The notes: generated from the letters alone by a model not told the origin. A DNA stretch of 64,000 bases from Hoplostethus atlanticus (GCA_034670405.1 JAXDDX010000001.1:16239501-16303500); one strand, 5' to 3'; numbered from the stretch's first letter, positions 1 through 11,836 are shown. Numbers and translations are program-made.

Positions 1-94
1 TTCAGTAGTGGCTAGTAGTGGATGTTATGCACTCTCTGGTGGCCATATTGGAGGTCCTCTAGCTGTTCATAGCCATGTTCGTTATCTGTTCATT

Positions 95-297
95 ATCCAA
101 CAGCTGGTTTCTAAACATACAATTTGGCCATCTTGGCGGTCTTTTTTTTAACTTGTTTTATCTTGCCATCTATGCTCCGTCTATGCTGTTTTGTCTTATC
201 GTATATTTTATGCAGTTTAATTTTATTTGTTTAAGCACTTTGTGAACCGTTTTGAAAAAAATGCTATACAAATAAAGTGTATTATTGTTATTAACAA
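95..297 (+). repeat. LINE-type 3' tail fragment
   Basis: The stretch ends in a chain of short phrases (aagcactttgtgaacc, then gctatacaaataaagtg, then a TTATTGTTATTA tail). This is the usual 3' end of teleost L2/Rex-like LINEs, from memory. No reverse transcriptase is visible, so only a 5'-truncated tail is present. The left boundary is uncertain. Confidence 0.5.
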
Positions 298-3200
298 AAT
301 TGCAAAGACACGGTTAATATCTTTTGGATGGGGAATTGATCATTTCTCCACTGATACATTTTGTTTGGATGATGTGAGCTTATTAGCTAGCAGCTAACCA
401 TCACTGTTGTTGCAGATACATCTGATTTGCTCACTAGCTAACATATCTAGAAGAAGCAAACGCCAGTGTTAGTAGTGGCTAGTAGTCACATGTTAATATG
501 AACTAAATTAGCTGGCTAACTAGCCAGCTAACAGTTTGTTCACGTCACAGTAACTACTGTACATTTGGAGAGAAAAAACACCACAATCTTATTCAGGTAT
601 CTCTCTTTTTCTGTCCCACCTGTTAGACAATGTTTGCACACAGCCAATTCTCCACTGGACCTCCATGATGGCACCAGATGTTTCTAGATTTGTGACGCAA
701 CTGCAAAGCCTGTTTTAGTGAGTACATCATGCTTGAATTAATTTTTGAATGTTGCATTATGTATTGAGATTAAATGTTTTGTGCGCTGTATGTATGCAGC
801 AGTATTAACTAGCAAGTGCAGTCCTTGTGTAATCCTTTGGCAGCAAAAGGAGTGAGTGTAGAGCCATTTATCAGTGTTCACTCAGCATCGGTTCAGAAGA
901 GCATCAATGCTGAACAGTCCACGAGAATGTTAAACCATATTTAGAAAGTAACTAATCGAGTAATATGTCAGTTCACAATACAGGCCTTTTTTTAAATGTA
1001 AGAAATGTAAGTTGCTTGGTGAGACAGTGTGACCTAAGTCACATTTGAGCTGTATAGTGAATGGGATTGTTACTCAACAGCATTTGAATCAGAGCCCATA
1101 TTCAAAAACTTTGCAGTTGTGGTGGGTTAGATTTGGAGGCTTTATGTGAGTGATGCTGCTGGAGTGAATGAGTTTATGCTTTAAAGTTACATTGAAATAG
1201 CAGCCTACACTGCATATTCAGAACATGTAGAAACAAATTTAAACTTGACCATGGTAGGCAATTATTTGTGCAGAGTGATATGGCCAATATGCATGTTCAA
1301 TCGGTTTTCATCCAAAGATTATATGGGTATAAACATTTGATAATATATTTTAATGGATGTGAGAAGGTTGTAAAGTCAATGAACTGACAGCACACTAAAA
1401 CAGCTGTCACTCTAGTTTGTTCTCCAGGTCACATGTTCAATTCTCATGTGTTTCTTTCTGTTCTGTTCGCTTGATGTCAGAAAATAATTCTGGTCCAATG
1501 ATGAATGAACCCTTAATTTGTCCATTTTCACCTGATCTTATGCTACAAAATATACTCCTGAGGTCACCAGGAGCATCACAGATGCACAAGATATGTAGGG
1601 AATTTTTTCCCCTTGTAGCCTCAAAGTAAGTATTCCTTTTGAGGCCTTAGAAGGACAAGAAAGATGATTTACTGATTTGTTTGAATCACTTTTTTAAGAA
1701 TACCACACTCATATTTTTGGACAGCTTTTGATTGTGTGAAGATTCTAGGATCATTTTTCTGAGCCATGATCATCTGCTTAAAAATGCAGTCAACTGCAGC
1801 TGAGGATGCCATCTTTGACATCCTAAAATTTGGAGCTTTGAATATTTGTTTTGAGCAAGTACAAGCTTTTCCAGAAATGGGGCATAATGGAGTTTGCCAC
1901 ATTGGCCAGAGGCACACTGAGGAAAGGCGTCTGGCTGAAACGTCTGTGTGGCAATGAAAGGAAATAAAATAATGGGAGTGCTGTGCTGGATTTTTATTTA
2001 GCATGAGTATTTATTATGTTTAGTGCAACTGCATTTAAGTATGTGGAAATCCAAAGACTGGGGTGATCTATAGGTTAGGTTACTTTCCCGCCAAAAGAGA
2101 ACAGACAGAACAAGGCGTTCTGTTAACACCATAGACTCATAGACAGCATGAAAACACCATTTGTAGGGACAGAAAGCTCCGTCCATGGCTCTGCCCAGAA
2201 CGCAGTGGTTAACATTCTTCATTTAATGCCGAAGCACTAATGTCTGTGAATTACTTACCACTTAGTAAACTGAATTCAAGATGCACCACAGCAATGGGCA
2301 GTTCACATAAGTACCCTGTAGAAAACTCAGTACAGTGTAATATGTATAAGTGCACTGTAAGAGAGGACCTCCTCGCTCCGTTGACACCATGTCGTGCTCT
2401 GCAGTCCCACAGGTAGCCACTGGCTTCTCCCATCTTAATGCATTTAGACCATTCTGGTCATTTAGATATGAGTTGAGCACAGCAACTCATTTATACTTCC
2501 ACCAGCTGAAACAATGGAATTATCAATATGCCTAAAAAAGAAAATAGGGCTACTCAAAGTATTACAGAGAGATTTGAATCAAAGAACTGACCCAGCTCTG
2601 GATTGGGAGCTATATTATAGTTTTGAGACAAATACGCCCTGGGCCCACATTGGTTACTTAAGCAAACCAATTTGACAAGATTGTTTAAATAGATCATTTA
2701 AACTGTTGACATTTTAATGGAATTATTTTTATTTTTTTAGAGACACATGACTGGCATGTTTTTCATTCAACACCACAAAGGTTGGTTATTACACACTCGC
2801 GAGTCCTGATATTCAGGTTCTAATTATTAAAGAATGAAGAAAGCAAATCCTTCTGTAAACTTCTGTTAACTGTATCACAAACACAATAACGGGATCAGGT
2901 CTCGGCAGAGGAATAGACAGAGAACGCAATTTATCAAAGAGTAAATAAAGACTGTAACAGCAAGGACACAAATCACAAGTGCTATATTCACACAAGAGCA
3001 TGTCATGCTGGAAACAGAACGGTGGGAAGGTGTTCTAGTTGTGTGGTGTGCATTGTTATGTGGCACAAGGGAGGGAGTGTCTCGTCGCATCAGGGATGAA
3101 CTTGTCTGAACCATCTCATGTTATATGTCAATGGCATCTAGGCCTTGTAAAACCAGAAGGTCGGGAAGGAGTGTCTCTGCAGCAAAGTCTCAATGGAGTG

Positions 3201-3940
3201 GAGTGCAGACATTATTGCAAATCTAATACCAGTAAAAGCCTGAATTAGTGAATGAATTATTATTAATTTGATCCTATTTGGAGTCTCTATTAAACAATCT
3301 AATGGTTCAAAATCAGGCACTAGCTCATAATTTACTTATTATAGAAATTTATGTGGAAGGATAAACTTTAAATAACAGAGAAATCAAGTTTGTATAAGTA
3401 TTCAACCCCTTTGCTTCGTTCAGGATGAGTTGCCACACTAGCAATTTTTAGATTGTATTTAGCAATTCTGAAAGTTAGTTTCTTTGCACGCTTTTTTAAA
3501 AGTTGTCTTTCTTGCTAACAAAGCTAAGAGGCCCCTCATTAAGTCCCCTCACTAGATCTTAATGGGACTCTCCATCAGAATACTGAAACACAGTATGGGA
3601 TACATGGTTCATTTATTATTATTTTACATTCCAGTCCAGGTATTGAAGTTTAAATATGAATACTTCAATATGCAATATTATAAATATGCAAACTTCATTT
3701 CTGTTATTTTAATTTTGTCCTTCCACATAAATTTCAACAATTTTGTTTTCACTTTGATAGAATAGAGTGCTTTGCATAGAACCCAGACATAAAACCCAAA
3801 TAAATGTGTTTTTGAAATTGAAACTTGAAACTTACGAGCACAGCAAAAGGTCAAGAGGTTTGAATACTTTTGCCAGGCACTGTATTTAATTCATGTAAAA
3901 TTCACCCCAACACGTCGTTTGGATTTTTGTTTGAAGTACT
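298..3940. other. Intergenic or intronic sequence, no supported gene
   Basis: Only short, low-information open frames occur here, with no recognisable domain and no convincing splice-bounded exon. If the minus-strand gene beginning at 6,422 continues, its later exons would lie here or beyond the left edge, but I could not find one in the required phase. The stretch is AT-rich and carries no clear RNA gene. Confidence 0.5.
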
Positions 3941-3943
3941 CAC

Positions 3944-6422
3944 ATGCACTGGCTGGTGACAGAGAGGACCACACAGTCGGCAGGCTTCCTCTCCTCCTGT
4001 ACCTGCCTGTAGAACTTCTGGTACAGGGCTTTACGTCTGTCTGCTGGGCTGCAGCCCTCTGGCTTGGCTGGGATAGAGAAGGAGAGGCCAGAGAAGGGAG
4101 GTGAAGGCAGACAGAGAAGAGAGAATGGAGGACAGAAGAAAGCGGGACAGGGAAAGGGAGAAGAATAAGTAGGATGGAAATGAGAGGAAATGTATAGTTC
4201 TGCCCAAGATTATTAGCACCTTTGCATCTTATGCAGAAAATGTACAATATCTTCTGAAATAATTGGAAATTGAAACAAATTTCAGTTCATCTGTTTTATT
4301 TAACAGTACATGATCAAACAATAAGAATACAAATATTTTAAAAAATCTTTTATTGCTTCAAACTTGGCCATTCTTTTGTGGGCAAATTGTATCCATCTGG
4401 GTTATGGCTTCATAAAACAGTATGTTGTGATTTTACAATATAATTGTTAAGACATTGCAATGAAGCCAAACCCAAAAAACGTTGGACTTGTAAACTGGCA
4501 TCAAGCAGACTTGCATCTGATCAGTTTCCCTTCATGCATCCCTTTCAAATTAAACGCTGAAACCATGGATGTGTCCAATTTCTGGTGTGGCCACTTTAGG
4601 GCCTAAACTTTAGGCTACACTGTCACTTTCACTTGTTTGTTAGAAATAAGATTCATTGTTTGTGTGCCTTTAGTGATCAGTACAAAAACAAAACAAAACA
4701 CAATCTTACCATTTTGTTGGTGCTTGTACCCCTCATACTTCACGTTACCACTGTAGCTGTGCTTTTGGTCTAGTTCTTCGTAACTGAAAGAGCAGCAATT
4801 CAAAAGGAGCATCTTTTAATGTATTATCATGAAAAGGGCAACCCCAACTAAAGATCAAAAGCTGGTAAGTCTTCCAGTATCGGGAAGTGAAATCTGCAAG
4901 TTATATTTAGCTTTTATACTATCTTTGGTTGGGCACAGAATGTCATTATTTTGCCTTGCCCACGATGACCCCACAAACCAAACCTTTGCTACCACTTTAC
5001 TTACCAGCCATCATCTGGTAAATTAACTGCTGAAATAATTTGTTAGCGATGAGTTTACCTGGTTGTGTGAACTCATTTGGGTACGCTCACCCAATTCATT
5101 TGGCAAGGAACCAGGTGAGTGAGTCACCTGGTTCCGAGCAGCACATAACTCAATGCCAGGGGTATCAAACCGGTGCCATGGAGGGCCGAGAGTATGCAGG
5201 TTTTCGTTGCAACCGAACACTACACCAGGTGATTTCACTGATTAGTCCCTCCTCTCTGGTTGAAGGTGTGGTAATCAGTGAAATCACCTGGTATATTCTT
5301 GGGTTGGAACGAAAACCTGCATACTCTCGGCCCTCCATGGCACCGATTTGATACCCCTGCTCAATGCGGTCACCAACACTGAATGCCTGACATGCTTCAT
5401 ATCATATTATATAGCAATGCTATATAATCAAGGACATGCACTTGTGAAGACTTGGAATTTGCACTGCCACCTTTGTGTAAAACACAGCTCTGCAGTACCA
5501 TGAAACAGACAGCACAATAAGAAGGACACCAATAAATGTGATATTGATTTAGACAAATTGCTTCTGTACATAAATGTGTCTATTGGGAGAAAAATGATTA
5601 TTGGCAGACTAGTGAAGTTCTTGATCCGGAGCAGCTGCACCACTTACTCTCTTTGAGCCTGACTGGAGGGCCGAGACTACACCAGGTGATTTCACTGATT
5701 AGCCCCTCCTCTCTGATTGAAGGGGTGCTAATCAGTGAAATCACCTGGTGTAGTCTTGGGTTGGAGTGAAACCCTGCAGACTCTCGGTCCTCCATGGCAC
5801 ATGAATACCCACCGCTGGTATACAGTGTGTCTGAAACCATTTCTGAATCTGATACGGACCAAAAGCTAACTAGCGAACTAAACACTGCATTTGAAGAGGT
5901 GTGTCATCAGACGTAACTATTAAAATGTGGGTTGTACATTAACGTACAACTTCCCAATAATAAAGTGGGTCACAGTCCGCGTCACCGTGCTTACTATTGG
6001 AGTATATTGATTAACTACCAACCCAAAACTGCTAATAAATGTTAGGTAACTTTCCCTTTAGAGTGTTAAATTAAATTGTAACGGTGGTACCTATCCAGTG
6101 CATCCTTGCGTTCCTCTGCCCTGTCTTCTCTGGAGGGGTAAGGCGCTGCTCTCCGAAATGATCGGAGGGGTTGAGCACTGCACAACACAAGAGAGAAACG
6201 CTATGAGGCTTACAATGTAACTAGAGTTGACTAATGTAATGATACAGGCTAGTTATGCGTTGGTTAGATCTTCCGTTGTTCTGCTCTGTCCCCAGCTTCT
6301 TACCTAGCATGTTAGCCAGTGATGCTAAACCCGCTTGCTGCAAGGAACCATTTTACTTACCTTCCATTTGGGTTGGATTGTGGCCGCCTGCCAGCTCCAG
6401 ACGATTTTGCCCAAGAAGACAT
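3944..6422 (-). CDS. Unidentified minus-strand gene, first four coding exons (3'-incomplete)
   Basis: Four exons with consensus splice sites join in one frame on the minus strand: 6361-6422 (starts ATG, encodes MSSWAKSSG...), 6091-6129 (charged, REDRAEERKDALD), 4710-4783 (YEELDQKHSYSG...) and 3944-4067 (KALYQKFYRQVQEERKPAD...). Donors read gtaagt, gtacca, gtaaga and gtgagt, and phases run 2, 2, 1, 2 without conflict. The product so far is about 98 residues, hydrophilic and rich in charged residues, with no signal peptide. The last exon (YQKFYRQVQ...PADCVVLSV) weakly recalls the segment leading into the anticodon-binding-like domain of nuclear receptor coactivator 5. That is a memory-based guess, not an identification. 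Two MITEs lie in intron 2. The gene would be divergent from CNOT1, with about 3.5 kb between them. Support comes from phase and splice sites only. Confidence 0.42.
5107..5135. repeat. Short perfect palindrome beside a MITE
   Basis: Two 12-base arms (ggaaccaggtga and its complement) flank a 5-base loop. It sits 21 bp left of the hAT-type MITE and shares the 'accaggtga' phrase with the MITE's inner arms, so it may be a remnant of a related element. Confidence 0.6.
5157..5359. mobile_element. Non-autonomous hAT-type MITE with 8-bp target-site duplication
   Basis: A 203-bp near-palindrome opens with caggggtatcaaa and closes with its complement. It is flanked on both sides by the identical 8-mer ctcaatgc (5149-5156 and 5360-5367). 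CAGGGG termini with an 8-bp duplication are the hallmark of hAT elements. The arms are almost fully self-complementary, and the centre is a short spacer around 5,250-5,265. There is no coding capacity. It lies inside intron 2 of the unidentified minus-strand gene. Confidence 0.85.
5664..5802. mobile_element. Truncated relative of the 5,157 hAT-type MITE
   Basis: The inner arms match the 5,157 element closely (ctacaccaggtgatttcactgatta and its complement, with the cctcctctctg..ttgaagg centre). The left arm is missing the segment between the 'ggagggccgaga' phrase and 'ctacacc'. The CAGGGG termini are absent or decayed. No target-site duplication could be found. Confidence 0.7.
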
Positions 6423-7319
6423 TATATCTGTAACTAACTTCACCAGAAGAAAGCCAGACGTTTAATCACAAAGAGGGAAGAAAACAATGCCGGTTTGATT
6501 GTTCAACCACTAACTGTAGCTGAGAGGAGGAGTTTCCCTCTGCCCCTATTTCCGGGTACCGCAACGTCATAGCCAAAATTAAAAAATAAATAAATAAAAC
6601 ACGTAGACCAGGCGTTAATGGAAACGTTGTGAGATATGGCCTTGTGCTGCACTGCATTAAAACAATTATGTATTTATTTATTTTCCAAATTCTAGAGCTA
6701 AATTCTTGTTTTTGGCATGAGTAGTTTTTAGAAAAGCAATGGTCACTATGGTTATGGCCTCACTTGTGGGGCACAAGAGCCAAATAACAGGAGACCAGAA
6801 TATCTCTAGATTTCTCTATATGACTGTAGGGTTTTTATTAGGTTCTTGGTGAACTGCACATGTGAAAGGCCTGTGGTAGTAACCTTAGGCCAGCTGATGG
6901 CCTTCATGTACTCACATTGATACAACATTGCGTGTCAAAGGAAGCACGTTGTAAAAAGACATACCAATGGAAAAAGTTCTTAATAATTATTACAAAACTA
7001 TCACTCAATACATACAGCTTTATTGAAAATTAAAAAGCTAATACACAGTGAATTGAATCGGTTTAGACACAGTTCTACACAAGTAGTCGGGTTGTTTTAG
7101 GATATATATAACCCAACCAGATGGTTTCACGTCTATGTGTGCAACAGGGTCCAACACATCAGGAAGTCCACCAAATCATTATGTCTTCACCACACAGATG
7201 ATGCTACTCAGTCTGTACCTGCGATTTTATTTTACTTTTATAATTTTTTTGATTGTTCGTTTTTAATCTGAAAATCCCCCTTTTCAAGACCATTCAAATT
7301 GCAGAACCGAGAACATGCC
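6423..7319. other. Intergenic sequence upstream of the minus-strand gene
   Basis: Apart from the dispersed repeat at 6,801-6,990 I see no gene. Whatever promoter the minus-strand gene has should lie at 6,423-6,600, but I see no TATA box or CpG-rich block there. Confidence 0.4.
6801..6990. repeat. Dispersed repeat, copy 1 (unknown family)
   Basis: The order of phrases (ctctagat, tgactgtaggg, attaggttcttg, tagtaacctt, gatacaacattgc, taaaaagacataccaatgga) recurs at 18,124-18,310 inside a CNOT1 intron, with substitutions and indels. This copy has an extra 30-40 bp in the middle. No terminal repeats or coding potential are visible. Confidence 0.55.
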
Positions 7320-7439
7320 AACAGCGACCATTGTTGTGTTCCGCAATGCACAATGTCAGGGAAGTTCAACTCCACAGTAAGTTCCCACCACTTTCCAAGG
7401 GATGAAGATATGAAGAAAATATGGATTCAGAATGTATGA
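7320..7439 (+). pseudogene. THAP-domain (zinc-coordinating C2CH) fragment, decayed
   Basis: In one frame 39 codons read through CCVPQC, then HHFPRDEDMKKIWIQNV, before a stop at 7437-7439. The paired cysteines followed by FP and a spaced W are the N-terminal half of a THAP domain. The rest of the domain (the later C..H pair and AVPTF-like box) is not in frame. I read this as a remnant of a THAP-type DNA transposon or of a THAP-like gene. There is no start codon and no flanking splice sites in support, so it is not a live gene. Confidence 0.55.
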
Positions 7440-8860
7440 CACAAAGATTTAAATATAGCAGACATTTAATCTCTACGGCTTTAATAGAGGGCAACTATTA
7501 GTTATTTTATGTAATTTGATATGTTGACTTGCGTTAACAGTTATAGCATTATGTAATTGATGCCATTGTACTGTATCATTTTAGTTTTACAAAAATGAGT
7601 ATTTTGAGAGAAAAGAAGAATTCTGAAGCTTCTCAACCTTTCTAGAGTCATTGAGAAGGACAGAGATTGGGTCCTCAGTCTTAAAACACCAAATCATTTT
7701 GAGGTCCTTTGAATAACTCCATTTTCATTCCAAAATTAGATATCCACCATTTGGAGAAAGACTCATTTGGAACTGCAACCATGAAAGTAAAACTCATCAT
7801 GTTGTAATCCTGCCTTCTGTGTGATCTGTGCCATGCATTTTCCCTCAGAATGGGCTTGTGACCCCTGGCTTTTCTCCTGGGGTGCCACAGAACAAATGTA
7901 CATCATTTGTGATTTCATGATCAGATAATACTTGTCCGTTCACATGAAAATTTGTCTTGCATCACATGCTCTTCTACATCAATTTCAAAAGGACACATAC
8001 ATCAAATCAAATAAATTATATTCTGCCCAGAATAAGCAAAAAGTAAATAGTAACATTTTTGAAGCTGGAATCGACGGTCTCTTTTAAAATATTGAGTGAT
8101 GAATTTAGGTAACTTTTTTTCTCAAAATGATTAGATACCATTTTGGAATGAAACTCTTCTATATGTCAATAAGTTGGTAATTCATATATCTGGATGCATA
8201 CAAGGGGAAGGTTGTTAATAAATGTCCTGCATTATTTTCATTGGCAGCTTTATGGAGACTCAGGGAAAACAAAGTTTTAGGTTTCCATTTTCTGATTTTG
8301 GACATGGACAACTGACTTAAATCAAGCTACAAATGACTATTGCAGAGCTTAGAAAAGAGAACCCAGATTCATATTGCTGAATAAAGATTAATATCAATTG
8401 CTTCATATCTACGATGCTTGATACCTGTCTGACAATACCCTCTAAAAAGTGTTGTCTCAAATAACCCAAATGTGACCACATTGCAGGGTTACTCTAGGAC
8501 AGAACACATGTTGGGTTGAACTGATGCAACTGCTGAGTTTGTCTATTTCAATCTAGAAGTCGGAGTGATTATTTGACCCATGTACTGAGTGAAAATAACT
8601 ACTGCTGGGTCAAATGGTACCAAATCAATCACTACTTTTATCACATTGAATAGGAATATTTATTATTAATATTAATAATTACATATTATATACCTTTATA
8701 ATATTTTATCACTTTTTCTTCCCATTATATTGTATTTACAATAGAGAAAAAGCATGAATGTATACACAAGCACCAACGCACACACATACATACACACAGT
8801 CACAGGGGTGAAGTACTGATGGTACCCTTTTGGACCTCAGAGCTGGCATAGTGACATTTT
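7440..8860. other. AT-rich intergenic sequence, nothing recognised
   Basis: No supported coding exon, RNA gene or terminal-repeat element was seen. A short CA-rich microsatellite-like stretch lies near 8,775-8,805. Some of this may belong to the same decayed transposon as the THAP fragment, but I cannot show it. Confidence 0.4.
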
Positions 8861-9330
8861 ATGGATGTCCACCCCTCCAACTGTGGCCTTCAACTAACTC
8901 CCCCACGACTACCATCCAAAAGGTGGAGGGTCTGCCTCCTGAGCCAGGATGTCTGCTACGGAGTCCGACCACAGCAACAGCCCCTACCCGATGGTCTACT
9001 CGATGACCTGCTGGTTCATCTGCCTGATTTCAATGCTGCCCTGGAGGCCCTAATGGACATGTTTCAATGGTTAAGGATTGCTGGCCTTAAACTTCACTGT
9101 CATAAATGTCACCTGTTGCAGAGATCGGTTACATTCCTTGGCCACAGGATCTGCAGTGAAGGGCTGAAAACCATGGAGGACAAGGTAGCCACAGTACAGG
9201 ACTGGCCCATCCTCCAGGACCAATGCCAAGTGTGGGCATTCTTGGGATAAGCATCATAATTTGTGGCAGGCTTTGTGACCGTGACGGCTGTACCTTAACT
9301 AAAAAGGTAACCCCTAACCAGAGTATGCAT
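8861..9330 (+). pseudogene. Ty3/Gypsy retrotransposon pol fragment (reverse transcriptase), degenerate
   Basis: The open frame 8861-9250 carries the reverse-transcriptase palm region: a DDLLVH motif (the YLDD box changed to LLDD), then FQWLRIAGLKLHCHKCHLL and VTFLGHRICSEGL, the typical Gypsy 'KCxF...FLGH..S..G' order. Beyond the stop at 9,248, phrases matching 'FVAGF.TVTA..LTKK' continue in shifting frames to about 9,330. The tyrosine of the active-site box is lost and there are stops and frameshifts. No LTRs were found nearby, so this is an isolated relic. Confidence 0.85.
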
Positions 9331-9849
9331 GGTGGCTACAGGACCAGATTAATGTAGGCCACTGCTGAGTGTATGGGTCCAAATGTGCAAAGGACAGATG
9401 TCCCAAACAAGACAGTGACTGGGTGGTTGAGCAGGTAGAAGTGGTATACCTTGTAAAGCTCAAGGCACTGAGCTCATGGTGGACAAAACACCCTGTGATG
9501 CTACACTATGTATTTAATGTACTAGGAATGAGGCTGAATAAATAAATTCCCATTAAAACGAGATCAATTTGGGTATAGCAATTAAAAATTACATTTAGGT
9601 ATATAAAACTTGCACAAGTATAATTAGATTAACAATGAGTTTGAGAGACTTGACTGCAATCAAAATTCAGAAATTATCTTCACAGTTCAAAGTTAATTTG
9701 TGAGCTGTAGCAGGCCTTCTTACGAAATGTGTTTTAAGGCTGTGCAAGTGTAACGTAGTAGCAACTAAAAAAAACAAGTGAGGAAATGAGTCAGGTGTCT
9801 ACTGCTCTCAGGATGTACCGGCGTGCACACAAACACCTTTCATTTGTAT
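9331..9849. other. Intergenic sequence between Gypsy relic and CNOT1 promoter
   Basis: No gene or clear repeat boundary was seen. The left part may be further decayed pol sequence. Confidence 0.4.
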
Positions 9850-9960
9850 CGCGCGCATACGCTCGTGCATTCCCATCGTGAGCGCGCTGCGGTGGTGACA
9901 GTCGCCATTTTATTTTGAAAATCAAGCTGAACTGGAGGCACAGCGACCCTTGAATTTCGA
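9850..9960 (+). promoter_or_regulatory. CNOT1: Probable CNOT1 core promoter
   Basis: This is the most CpG-rich short stretch in the first 10 kb (cgcgcgcatacgctcg, gagcgcgctgcgg). It ends in cgccatttta at 9,904-9,913, whose complement contains AAAATGGCG, the consensus YY1 site often found just downstream of TATA-less start sites. No TATA box is present. The start site is inferred, not seen. Confidence 0.5.
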
Positions 9961-10019
9961 CAAGTTTGGTGGGAGAAACGGAAAGGGATGAACATTTGAA
10001 TTACTTTTTTGGTAGCATG
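9905..10019 (+). other. CNOT1: CNOT1 non-coding first exon (5' UTR)
   Basis: The exon ends at a good donor (ATG|gtgagt at 10,019/10,020), and the next exon begins at 11,643 after ttattgcag. Its 5' limit is a guess. The exon's last three bases are ATG; after splicing they would open a 9-codon upstream reading frame that stops within exon 2. Confidence 0.5.
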
Positions 10020-11642
10020 GTGAGTTTTATAACACGCATGGAAAACAGCTATTGATAGTTTTAAACTAACACATAACCAGCAATGAAGTGAATAGCCGTT
10101 AGGGTTTGTGTCGTTAGCCACCAGCGCGGAGGAGTCTATTTGCTGGGAAGCAACTGTCACATTCGTCCAGTCAGGAAAGTAGCGATCCGCTATTTCGGTA
10201 ACGCTTCTCATGCAACGTAGACTATTTTTCTCTTAACTATGTTGTCGAAATGTGCCACTGGATATGAAATTCATTATGGCTTGGTGTTACGTTACTTTTG
10301 ACCATTGTTACCTAGATAGCGTTTAACTAGTTTGGAACTGTAACGTTAGCGATTCCATGGACTAGACGGAGTCCGTATGAGCTAACGTTAGCTAGGTTAA
10401 TGTTAGCGCGAGATAGCGCATAAACCAACCGCAATCCTCGCGGCCTTCAAACTCACGGCCTCTGCTTGTGTCACGGTCAAAGCAGAGGTAACGGTTCTGA
10501 CCAGCTCGGTAGCCAACCGGCTAGACAACTTTGCTATTAAAATATTAAATTAACTACGACGTTAATAGTTTGGACGACACATGCGTCAGGTTGGATCAGA
10601 CTCAAATGTTACTATTAACGTTAGCGGTAGCCAATACTGCCTAATGCTGCCCTGGTAGCATTGGTTAGCTAGGACAGAGTTGGTAGATCTTCAAGATTTC
10701 AAGATTTCAAGATCTTTACCATGGGTGTGTAGCTTGGTAGGGATGTAAGTTAAAGTTAATTTGGCTCTCCATAGCGTATAACTAGTTAAGTGACTGCAGT
10801 ACTGTTAATAATAGTTACATGTTTATGTTAAACGTTTTGGCTAACGTTAAATTTGGCTCAACCAACACTAATTAGCGTTGTGGAGGCGCTGCCGTAAATA
10901 ATAAAAAATGTTTTCATTTCTTATGAGTTGGATCTCCTAATGCAACATTGTTTTTCATCTATTAACTAGTGGTAGGTAGTCTGGTAACATTACCCGAACC
11001 AGGTTAACATTCTGCAATGTGTGGATAGCTTGTGGATAACAAGCTATCCACACGCTCTTTGTTTCAATGGATGACTCTAACTTAAGCTAACTACTTGTGC
11101 GTTAATTGTTAAAATTTGCTGGCTAAAGGTAAAGTTGGCCCAAATAGTTGGTGTGTACGAACTTGTATATCAATTGACAAAGTTACGATGGCTGTAACGT
11201 TGTGTGAGACGGAGAAGTTTGATAGCTGGGTTAGCTTACGTTAATTTGCTTTGGATCTGTGCGCCAGGTGTTGCGGTAAAGTCGAGGCCTAGCACAAGCT
11301 ACTGGCACTTAAAAGTACATATAACTAAACAATATGGGCGTGGAATTATGGCACTGATTTACGTGATTCCTAGTGACAATAATTTAGAACAGTTTTGTAG
11401 ATAAATTGTCGGAAAGGGATACAAAAATGTCTTTGAGCGCGCCTCTGGGTCAGTCACGCAAGTAGGCCTCAAAGCCTGTCATAGTCTTATCAAGGGCTAA
11501 TATTTATTGGCAGTATTCAAGTATGACAACACTTGTTCCATATTTAGCTAAATTCATGAGGAATCCCTGTCTTATCGCTCATGCAACTGTATTGGGAAAC
11601 TTGTTCTAATTTTTGTCCATATTTGTGTGCTTGTTATTGCAG

Positions 11643-11836
11643 ATGCTCATCTTGATTTTAAACTGAAGGACTCTACTACCACCAGGAGTGACTGACAGAC
11701 AAAGTTCATTTGGAAGCCAATATTTTTCACACCTTTTTGGGGGGGGGGGGAGAAGTAACCTATCACTGAAGTGACTAAAGGGGAATAATGGTGATTTTGC
11801 GCCGGGCTCGGCCGCCTGCTTCCGCCCCGACCAGCA
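11643..11836 (+). other. CNOT1: CNOT1 5' UTR part of exon 2
   Basis: This runs from the acceptor ttattgcag| at 11,642 to the start codon. It contains a run of 12 G at 11,739-11,750 and a GC-rich block from about 11,797 to the ATG. That block contrasts with the AT-rich surroundings and looks under selection. Confidence 0.65.

Noticed and set aside
1766..1957. 63-codon plus-strand frame at 1.8 kb
   Set aside because: No splice sites, domain or homology suggestion; length is within chance for this composition.
2251..2480. Overlapping minus-strand frames at 2.3 kb as later exons of the unidentified gene
   Set aside because: No acceptor in the required phase after AT|, and the encoded text shows no continuity with the upstream peptide.
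9840..10211. 123-codon minus-strand frame across the CNOT1 promoter
   Set aside because: It lies in CpG-rich promoter and first-exon sequence where stops are scarce. There is no domain and no splice context.
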